From Chloroflexota bacterium (GTDB taxonomy: Bacteria > Chloroflexota > Dehalococcoidia > DSTF01 > JACRBR01): a stretch of 8,269 nucleotides of DNA. A model generated the notes under the pieces. The model had not been told where the DNA came from. It saw only the letters and a program-made list of their open reading frames with translations, and searched no databases. Position numbers and translations under genes: made by a program. This document shows positions 1 to 4,763 of this stretch, piece after piece (within the stretch, counting starts at the first letter, position 1; every line of letters begins with the position of its first letter). The stretch lies in NCBI GenBank assembly GCA_021813085.1, contig JAKAMA010000089.1, forward strand, positions 1 through 8,269, in the 5' to 3' direction.

Positions 1-90
1 GTGTCGGCCGCGATCGGCCTGTTCTTCGGGATCTATCCGGCCTTCCGGGCGTCGCGGCTCGACCCGATCGAGGCGCTGCGCACGGAGTAG
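1..90 (+). CDS. FtsX/MacB-like ABC transporter permease, C-terminal fragment
   Basis: Only the last 29 codons are in the window, read in frame from base 1 to the TAG at 88-90. A short hydrophobic run (AAIGLFFGIYPAF), the end of the last membrane helix, is followed by RASRLDPIEALRTE. This closing motif (YPA-x-RAS-x-LDP-x-EALR) is characteristic of the C-terminus of FtsX-domain permeases of the MacB/LolC type, which act as inner-membrane partners of an ABC ATPase in lipoprotein, peptide or drug export, or in cell-division signalling. The substrate cannot be told from the tail alone. The ATPase and the rest of the permease would lie upstream, outside the window. The family assignment is strong; the exact role is open. 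Confidence 0.85.
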   Translation: MSAAIGLFFGIYPAFRASRLDPIEALRTE

Positions 91-126
91 GGGACGGGGG
101 CGCGGCGAGACTCTCCCTCACCGGGG

Positions 127-230
127 CACTGGAAGATGGAGCGTCGATGGTCGGCCGATGGTAGATGGTAGAGAGAGCGGCAGAGCCGCGGCGGAGAGCG
201 CATCCACCGTTTACCCTCCATCTTTCAGTG
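127..230. repeat. 104-bp MITE-like element with 15-bp terminal inverted repeats and internal heptads
   Basis: The left end CACTGGAAGATGGAG (127-141) and the right end CTCCATCTTTCAGTG (216-230) are inverted copies matching at 14 of 15 positions. Inside the left arm are GATGGTC (146-152) and two tandem GATGGTA units (157-170). Read on the minus strand, the right arm contains GGTAAAC followed by GGTGGAT, again with GGT 7 bp apart. The element fills most of the gap between two convergent genes and ends exactly at the stop codon of the Nudix gene (231-233). It carries no coding capacity. It could be a small non-autonomous mobile element, a bidirectional terminator, or both. The repeat structure is seen directly; mobility is inference. 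Confidence 0.6.
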
Positions 231-773
231 TCACTCCGGGTGACCACCATGCCGCTTCCCGAGCCAGTCGCGCAGGGCCGCCGCCGTCGTTTCGAACGCC
301 AGCTCCGGCCACGGGATCGCCTCCGGCGCGTACCAGCGGACGCTGAGCGACTCGCCGTCGCCGACGACCGCCGCATCGCTCGCGCTCTCGGCCGTGTAGA
401 CGACGAGCACGATGCCGACGTGCGGCCGCGAGTAGACGCCGAGCAGGCCGCCGAGCGAGACGTCGAGCCCGACCTCTTCCCGGGTCTCGCGCAGGGCGCC
501 CGCCTCCGGCGTCTCGCCGACCTCAAGGAAGCCGCCGGGGAACGTCCAGAGGCCGCGTCCCGGCGCGATCGCGCGCTGCTGGAGCAGCACCCGGCCCTTG
601 TGCTCGACGACCGCCGCCGCGACCACGCGCGGGTTCATGTAGTGGACGAAGCCGCAGGCCTCGCACTGGAGCCGCGTCCGCAACTCGCCCTTGACCTGGC
701 GCTCGACGAGGTGGCGGCCGCAGAGCTGGCAGTAGACGGGCGTTGAGAGGCGTTCTGGCGACACGGTTGACAT
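231..773 (-). CDS. Nudix hydrolase with N-terminal zinc ribbon
   Basis: A 180-aa protein. Residues 13-48 form a zinc ribbon with Cys15-x2-Cys18 and Cys37-x2-Cys40, as in the Nudix_N_2 type of N-terminal domain. Residues 49-175 form the Nudix fold. The Nudix box matches GX5EX7REUXEEXGU closely: Gly81, Glu87, Arg95-Glu96, Glu99-Glu100 and Gly102, with Thr97 at one hydrophobic position. The two box glutamates are the expected Mg2+ ligands. Such enzymes cleave nucleoside diphosphates linked to another moiety (NADH, ADP-ribose, NTPs) in the cytosol; the substrate cannot be read from sequence. The start is uncertain: GGGGAGG abuts the ATG at 773-771 with no spacer, while the in-frame GTG three codons later (764-762) sits 9 nt from GGAGG, so a 177-aa product is plausible. 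It is convergent with the ABC permease and divergent from the zinc-ribbon gene. Confidence 0.93.
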   Translation of the reverse strand: MSTVSPERLSTPVYCQLCGRHLVERQVKGELRTRLQCEACGFVHYMNPRVVAAAVVEHKGRVLLQQRAIAPGRGLWTFPGGFLEVGETPEAGALRETREEVGLDVSLGGLLGVYSRPHVGIVLVVYTAESASDAAVVGDGESLSVRWYAPEAIPWPELAFETTAAALRDWLGKRHGGHPE

Positions 774-810
774 CCTCCCCCTGTGACCCTGACATTTGCG
801 CCCGGATTGC

Positions 811-840
811 TTGACTGGAAGTTTTCTACTGACCTACAGT
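811..840 (+). promoter_or_regulatory. Sigma70-type promoter of the zinc-ribbon gene
   Basis: TTGACT at 811-816 and TACAGT at 835-840 are separated by 18 bp, a good match to the -35 and -10 consensus in a GC-rich background. Transcription would start near 847, giving a leader of about 55 nt before the GTG start at 903. This is the only promoter in the window where both boxes are clear. Confidence 0.6.
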
Positions 841-887
841 ATGCGCCGTGGCGGCGCAACCCACGCGCTGGTCGTACTACCTGTCTC

Positions 888-894
888 AAGGAGG
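888..894 (+). promoter_or_regulatory. Strong Shine-Dalgarno sequence fixing the zinc-ribbon start
   Basis: AAGGAGG lies 8 nt before the GTG at 903-905. It is a near-perfect anti-16S match at good spacing, and it rules out the longer in-frame ATG at 783, whose extra 40 codons look non-coding and contain the promoter. Confidence 0.85.
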
Positions 895-902
895 AACGCG
901 AC

Positions 903-1193
903 GTGGCATTCGAGGACAAGACCTTGGCCTGCCGGGACTGCTCCGGGTCATTCGTCTTCACCGCAGGCGAGCAGGGGTTCTACTTGGAGAAGGGGCTGCT
1001 CAACGAGCCCCAGCGCTGCCCGGCGTGCCGCGCCAACCGGCGCCGCGACCGCTCCTCGGGCGGCCGCGAGCTGACGACCGTCACCTGCGCGAGCTGCGGC
1101 GGCAACGCGACGGTGCCCTTCGTCCCGCGTCTGGACCGGCCGGTGTACTGCAGCAGTTGCTTCGAGCAGGAGCGTGCCGCCATCGCCGGCTGA
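903..1193 (+). CDS. Small double zinc-ribbon protein (zf-trcl plus CxxC-x17-CxxC)
   Basis: A 96-aa protein read from the GTG with the strong ribosome binding site. Residues 3-43 match the probable zinc-ribbon domain zf-trcl: FEDKTLACRDC, then FTAGEQGFYLEKG, then NEPQRCPACR, with zinc ligands Cys10, Cys13, Cys39 and Cys42. Residues 60-87 form a second unit, Cys62-x2-Cys65, exactly 17 residues, then Cys83-x2-Cys86, which is the CxxC-x17-CxxC domain. A basic linker (RANRRRDR, 43-50) joins them. It has no membrane segment or signal peptide and is presumably cytosolic. The two domains often occur together in small proteins of unknown function; the basic linker suggests nucleic-acid contact, but this is inference. 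It has its own promoter and is followed by a GC-rich hairpin, so it is probably monocistronic and well expressed. Confidence 0.9.
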   Translation: MAFEDKTLACRDCSGSFVFTAGEQGFYLEKGLLNEPQRCPACRANRRRDRSSGGRELTTVTCASCGGNATVPFVPRLDRPVYCSSCFEQERAAIAG

Positions 1194-1217
1194 CGCCCAA
1201 CACGGTCACACCACGCA

Positions 1218-1247
1218 CGCGCCCGCCGTCACACCCCGGCGGGCGCG
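1218..1247. terminator. Perfect 11-bp hairpin between convergent genes
   Basis: CGCGCCCGCCG (1218-1228) and CGGCGGGCGCG (1237-1247) are exact inverted copies around an 8-nt loop. The hairpin lies 25 nt after the zinc-ribbon stop and in the tail of the convergent moaE unit. No T-tract follows on either strand, so it is not a classical intrinsic terminator; it could still pause RNA polymerase or protect the 3' end. The rest of the gap (1248-1457) shows only smaller GC-rich hairpins, such as CGATGC (1333-1338) with GCATCG (1351-1356), and no credible gene. Confidence 0.5.
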
Positions 1248-1457
1248 CGACTACCCGGCGCCCGCGATGCAGAGAGCCGCGTCACCGGGCCGGACGCTGG
1301 GGGGATAGAGGGGGAAGGGTGGGCGAGCGGCGCGATGCCCGGACGGGCCCGCATCGGGCAGCCGCGTGCAACCCGCGCGGGCGGAAGGGCTGCGCGACGA
1401 GCGCCCGCGCTACGAGAGGAAGGGTTCCGCCGCGGGGGGCCGCACGATGAGGGACTG

Positions 1458-1898
1458 CTAACCGTCTCCCGTCACCTTCGGCACCTCCGGCACGTGCCCC
1501 TCGATCCACTCCGAGCCGTCCTCCCACACTTCCTTCTTCCAGATCGGCACCGTCTCCTTGATCCGGTCGACGGCGTAGTGACACGCCTCGAACGCCTCCC
1601 TGCGATGGCCCGATGACACCGCGACGAGCAGGCTCGTCTCGCCGACCTCCAGCCGGCCGATGCGGTGCAGCACGCCGATGTCCGTCACCGGAAACTTCGC
1701 CCGCACCTCGTCCGCCACAGCGCGCAGCTTCTTGAGCGCCATCGCCTCGTACGCGTCGTACTCGAGGTAGCGCACGCTGCGGCCGAGGTTCTCGTTGCGC
1801 ACGACCCCGTAGAACAGCACGACGGCGCCGCATTCATCGCACCGCACCGCCTCGACCAGCGACCTCGGATCCAGCGGCTCGCGCGTGATCGCGAACAT
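1458..1898 (-). CDS. moaE: Molybdopterin synthase catalytic subunit MoaE
   Basis: A 146-aa protein of the usual MoaE length. With thiocarboxylated MoaD it inserts the two dithiolene sulfurs into cyclic pyranopterin monophosphate to form molybdopterin in the cytosol. Family landmarks in order are GAVVLFYGVVRNEN (24-37), the EYDAYEAMA segment (46-54), HRIGRLEVGE (78-87), GHRREAFEAC (97-106) and the IKETVPIWKKE segment (113-123), whose Lys114 and Lys121 correspond to the active-site lysines. A ribosome binding site, GAGGTG, lies 5 nt before the ATG. It follows moaD by 45 nt in the same direction, as expected for co-translated partners. A Cys20-x2-Cys23 pair just before the first core strand is not a general family feature. 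No other cofactor genes (moaA, moaC, moeA, mog) are in the window. Confidence 0.97.
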   Translation of the reverse strand: MFAITREPLDPRSLVEAVRCDECGAVVLFYGVVRNENLGRSVRYLEYDAYEAMALKKLRAVADEVRAKFPVTDIGVLHRIGRLEVGETSLLVAVSSGHRREAFEACHYAVDRIKETVPIWKKEVWEDGSEWIEGHVPEVPKVTGDG

Positions 1899-1918
1899 CC
1901 CGCCACCTCTTCCAGGTT

Positions 1919-1945
1919 GGTTCTAGGTTCTCGGTTCTCGGTACT
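1919..1945. repeat. Heptanucleotide repeat in the moaD-moaE spacer
   Basis: Four tandem 7-bp units read GGTTCTA, GGTTCTC, GGTTCTC and GGTACTA (AACCGAG-type units on the coding minus strand). The array runs from the moaD stop codon (1946-1944) to just before the moaE ribosome binding site, so it makes up most of the spacer. The repeat is plain; a function is not. Confidence 0.7.
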
Positions 1946-2192
1946 ACCCGCCGCTGATCGGCGGGATCAGTGCCACATCGTCGCCGTCCCCCAGCAGGTG
2001 GCCGCTCGGCACGTACTCCTCGTCCACCGCGCAGACGAGCGTGGAAAGGAACGGCTGCACCACCGGGTACTCCTCGCCGAGCCGCTCCCGCAGCAGCCCG
2101 ATCGTCGCACCCGGCGGCAGGTCGAGCACGAGGTCGCGCTTGCCGACGAGGTCGTGCAGGCCGGCGAAGAGGCGGACGTGGACTTGTGGCAT
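1944..2192 (-). CDS. moaD: Molybdopterin synthase sulfur carrier subunit MoaD
   Basis: An 82-aa ubiquitin-fold protein that carries sulfur as a C-terminal thiocarboxylate and donates it through MoaE. The sequence shows VHVRLFAGLHDLVG (4-17), LPPGATIGLLRERL, the late DGDDVALIPPISGG segment and the terminal Gly-Gly (81-82), which is adenylated and sulfurated by MoeB-type enzymes and inserts into the MoaE active site. The start chosen is the ATG at 2192-2190, giving a family-typical N-terminus with GGGAG 6 nt upstream; an alternative 13 codons earlier would add an atypical basic tail. Just upstream, CGCGGC (2211-2216) and GCCGCG (2222-2227) can form a 6-bp hairpin. The gene lies 99 nt after the hydrolase gene and 45 nt before moaE, so a minus-strand operon is likely. 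Confidence 0.93.
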   Translation of the reverse strand: MPQVHVRLFAGLHDLVGKRDLVLDLPPGATIGLLRERLGEEYPVVQPFLSTLVCAVDEEYVPSGHLLGDGDDVALIPPISGG

Positions 2193-2291
2193 GGATCGCT
2201 CCCGCTTGGCCGCGGCAATCAGCCGCGCCACCCACAGTGTACCCTCGGCGCGGCAAGCAGCGCCCCTACCTCTTTGGCGCAGTGCCCGCTG

Positions 2292-3860
2292 TCACTGCAC
2301 CAGGAACTGCGGCTCGCCGAGGCCGGCGACGCAGCTCCCGTCCGGCTTCCGCGACGGGTCGTCGAAGAACGCCGCCGCCAGCGCGGCCGCGCAGTCGTGC
2401 CGTCCGAACAGCTCGCCGTGGCCCGAGCCGGGGAACTCGAAGAAGTAGCTGTGTGAGAGCGTCTTCGCCGCGAGCTGTCCCCACGCCGGCGGCGTCACCG
2501 GGTCGTACTCGCCCGCCAGCACGAGCGTCGGGATGCCGCTCGTGACCGGCTCGCGCTCCTTCGGATCCGTCGCCGTGATGCTGAAGGCGCGGCACAGATC
2601 CTGCGCCGTCCGCAGGTCGCTGGCGGTGGTGATGCCGATGTGCGCATCGAGGATCGCCTGCCGCACCCCCTTCGTGGCGTCGGCGATGTCCTGCGCCGTC
2701 AGCGACATCGTCACGTCGTTGCAGTCCACCGCCTCCTGCATCGCCTGCGCGTAGTCCAGACTGGTGAAGGCGACCTGCTGGGCGATGGACGTCAGGACTG
2801 AGGTGTTGCCGCCCGCGATCGCCTGCGCCGCGAAGGGCAGCAGCCGCAGCAGCCCGGTGTCATAGAGCGCCTGGAACGTCCCGCTCAGGATCCGGTCGCC
2901 GTTGACCACGACGCGCGTCGTGCTGCCGCTCGCCGGGTCCTTCGGCTCGACGGTGATCGGCCGCGCGTCCGCGCGCGCCACGAGGTCGAAGTAGGTCCGC
3001 TCCAGCGCCGGATACGCCCGGGCGCACGCCGCGTCGGCCTTGCAGCCGGCGATCAGCGTATTGAGCGCGCGTTCGAAGGTCGCGGCCTGCTCCGCGTCGC
3101 CGCGCGCCTGCGGCGGCAGCGTCGAGTCGAGCACGACGCTGCGGATGTGCCGCGGCCGCGCGCGCATCGTCTCCAGCGCCAGCCGCGTGCCGTACGAGAG
3201 GCCGTAGATGTTGTACTCCTTGTACCCCAGCGCCTGCATCAGGTCGGCGATGTCCGCCGCGCTCTCCGCGCTGCTGTACGCGCCGAAGTCGATGCCCTGC
3301 TTCGCCAGCCGGTCATGGCACGCCCGCAGCGCGGCCGCCTGGCCCTGCGCCGTCTGCGCGTTGCGGACGTCCGACGCGAGCGCCGAGCGGAACGCATCGT
3401 TGACCTCCGGGCAGGTGAGCGCCGGCTGCGAGAGGCCCGTGCCGCGCTGATCGAAGAACACCAGGTCGCGCTTCGACTGGACCGGGGCGGCGAAGTCCCG
3501 CGTGAACGCCTGCATGTTGTTCGTCAGCGCCGGCTGCCCCGGCCCGCCGCTCAGATACAGCATCGGGTCGGGCGCCGGATGCGGACTCGTCGACTTGATG
3601 ACGACGGCCGCGAGCCGGAGCGTGCGCGCGCCCGCCTTCGTCCTGTCCTCCGGCACAGTCAGGAAGCCGCAGCGCATGGCGGAGAGCGGCTGCCCCGCCG
3701 GCGGGCTCACCGTGCAGGAGGCGTCCTCGAAGCGCGCCGCGGGCAGCGCCGGCGTCGGCGTCGCGCGGGGCTTCGCGCTGCCGCTGCACGCCGCGAGCGC
3801 GCCGGCAGCGACGACGAGCAGCAGCACGATGCCCCGGCGCACGGCGTACCCTGTGTGCAT
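2292..3860 (-). CDS. Secreted TAP-like alpha/beta-hydrolase lipoprotein
   Basis: A 522-aa hydrolase of the tripeptidyl-aminopeptidase/proline-iminopeptidase-like group (alpha/beta-hydrolase_1 plus C-terminal TAP domain), likely trimming short peptides at the cell surface. Residues 1-25 are a lipoprotein signal: Arg8-Arg9, a hydrophobic run and the lipobox LAAC with Cys25. An Ala/Pro/Thr-rich linker follows. The core shows the oxyanion-hole motif SGGPGQPA (104-111), DQRGTG (137-142), the nucleophile elbow GLSYGT with Ser222, and in the TAP region GEYDPVTPP (Asp453) and GSGHGE (His481), so the triad is complete. Length fits the family. AGGAGG lies 4 nt before the ATG. It is the first gene of a possible unit with moaD and moaE, with no obvious functional link to them, and is divergent from comF. 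Exact peptide specificity, and whether it is a peptidase or an esterase, are not visible. Confidence 0.92.
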   Translation of the reverse strand: MHTGYAVRRGIVLLLVVAAGALAACSGSAKPRATPTPALPAARFEDASCTVSPPAGQPLSAMRCGFLTVPEDRTKAGARTLRLAAVVIKSTSPHPAPDPMLYLSGGPGQPALTNNMQAFTRDFAAPVQSKRDLVFFDQRGTGLSQPALTCPEVNDAFRSALASDVRNAQTAQGQAAALRACHDRLAKQGIDFGAYSSAESAADIADLMQALGYKEYNIYGLSYGTRLALETMRARPRHIRSVVLDSTLPPQARGDAEQAATFERALNTLIAGCKADAACARAYPALERTYFDLVARADARPITVEPKDPASGSTTRVVVNGDRILSGTFQALYDTGLLRLLPFAAQAIAGGNTSVLTSIAQQVAFTSLDYAQAMQEAVDCNDVTMSLTAQDIADATKGVRQAILDAHIGITTASDLRTAQDLCRAFSITATDPKEREPVTSGIPTLVLAGEYDPVTPPAWGQLAAKTLSHSYFFEFPGSGHGELFGRHDCAAALAAAFFDDPSRKPDGSCVAGLGEPQFLVQ

Positions 3861-3938
3861 CGTCCCTCCTCTCGCCCGCCGATGCGCGCCAGTCTACTAC
3901 GCGCGTCCCTCCGCGTATACGTCGCCCTCTGCCCGCCG

Positions 3939-3944
3939 TATACT
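3939..3944 (+). promoter_or_regulatory. -10 element of comF, placed for a leaderless transcript
   Basis: TATACT lies 8 nt before the ATG at 3953, so transcription would begin at or within about 2 nt of the start codon. No -35 box lies 16-19 bp upstream and no Shine-Dalgarno sequence precedes the gene. A second CGTATAC lies at 3914-3920, 23 bp from the one containing this box (3937-3943). Confidence 0.5.
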
Positions 3945-3952
3945 CGTTCCTC

Positions 3953-4678
3953 ATGATGAAGCAGATGCTGGGTAGGGCGTCCCACGCCGCGCTCGACCTG
4001 CTCTTTCCGCCGCAGTGCGCGCTCTGCCACCGTGCCGGATCGCTCCTCTGCGACGGGTGCGCCGATGACCTGCCGCCCGCCGATGGCCGGCGCTGCGACT
4101 GCTGCTGGATGCCGCTCGCCCGCCGGACGGCCCGTCTGGGCGGCCGGCTCTGCCGCCACTGCGCGGAGGCCCCGCCCTCGTTCGATGCGCTGCGCTCGCC
4201 GTTCGTCATGGAGGCCGGCGCCCGCCGCCTCGCGCACGAGCTGAAGTACGAGGGCATGACCGCGCTCGCGGGACCGATGGCGCAGCTCATCCTCGCGCGC
4301 ACGGAGGGCCCGGCGGCCCAGACGGCCGACGTCGTCGTGCCGGTGCCGCTCCACCGCGCGCGCGAGCGCTCCCGCGGCTACAACCAGGCCGCCATGCTCG
4401 CGCGCGCGATCGCCGCGGGCGCCGACCTGCCGTGCGACGTGCGCGCCGTCCGCCGCACGCGCAACACCGGGCCGCTCGCCAAGACCATGCACCGCGAGGA
4501 GCGCCTCGCGATCATGCGGGGCGCCTTCGCCGCGCGCCCGGAGCGCGCCGAGGGCCGGCGCGTCCTGCTCGTCGATGACGTGGCGACGACCGGCGCCACG
4601 CTCGACGCCTGCGGCGCCGCCCTCCTCGCCGCCGGCGCCCGTAGCGTCCGCTGCCTGACCTGGGCGCGCGCGGACTGA
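3953..4678 (+). CDS. comF: ComF family protein (double zinc ribbon plus phosphoribosyltransferase-like domain)
   Basis: A 241-aa protein of the usual ComF length. The N-terminal part holds two zinc ribbons, with Cys22-x2-Cys25, Cys33-x2-Cys36, Cys48 with Cys50/Cys51, and Cys67-x2-Cys70. The rest is a type I phosphoribosyltransferase-like domain with LKYEG (97-101), VPVPLH (129-134), RGYNQA (141-146) and the PRPP-loop motif VLLVDDVATTGATL (204-217). ComF proteins are needed in the cytosol for DNA uptake during natural transformation, probably at the step of moving single-stranded DNA inside, and some link to replication restart; no other competence genes are in the window. Two consecutive ATG codons open the frame. 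The first fits a leaderless start, with a -10 box 8 nt upstream and no ribosome binding site. The tldE-like gene follows 85 nt later in the same direction. Confidence 0.94.
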   Translation: MMKQMLGRASHAALDLLFPPQCALCHRAGSLLCDGCADDLPPADGRRCDCCWMPLARRTARLGGRLCRHCAEAPPSFDALRSPFVMEAGARRLAHELKYEGMTALAGPMAQLILARTEGPAAQTADVVVPVPLHRARERSRGYNQAAMLARAIAAGADLPCDVRAVRRTRNTGPLAKTMHREERLAIMRGAFAARPERAEGRRVLLVDDVATTGATLDACGAALLAAGARSVRCLTWARAD

Positions 4679-4725
4679 GGCCTACGACGATTCACCATGG
4701 ACTATGAACTGCCGCCGCCACCCCG

Positions 4726-4731
4726 TATAGT
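4726..4731 (+). promoter_or_regulatory. -10 element upstream of the tldE-like gene
   Basis: TATAGT, preceded by CCG as in the comF promoter, lies 32 nt before the ATG. The predicted leader is about 25 nt and contains GAAGGG 9 nt before the start. No -35 box is recognisable at the right distance. Confidence 0.4.
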
Positions 4732-4763
4732 CCCGGAGGACGGACAGCGAAGGGACGACGACC

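Noticed and set aside
165..746. Long plus-strand open frame antisense to the Nudix gene
   Set aside because: Arg/Ala/Pro-rich composition without motifs, opposite a clear Nudix protein; a by-product of high GC.
783..902. N-terminal extension of the zinc-ribbon protein from the ATG at 783
   Set aside because: The strong AAGGAGG with GTG at 903 and the promoter at 811-840 place translation later; the extra 40 residues look non-coding.
1248..1457. Non-coding RNA gene (RNase P or tmRNA) in the zinc-ribbon/moaE gap
   Set aside because: None of the conserved boxes of these RNAs are visible on either strand, only short GC-rich hairpins.
2236..2241. TACACT on the minus strand as a separate moaD promoter
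   Set aside because: No -35 box at a suitable distance; a lone hexamer is too weak.
3147..3956. Long plus-strand open frame opposite the TAP-like hydrolase
   Set aside because: Very Arg-rich with no domain; the opposite strand encodes a full catalytic triad and lipobox.
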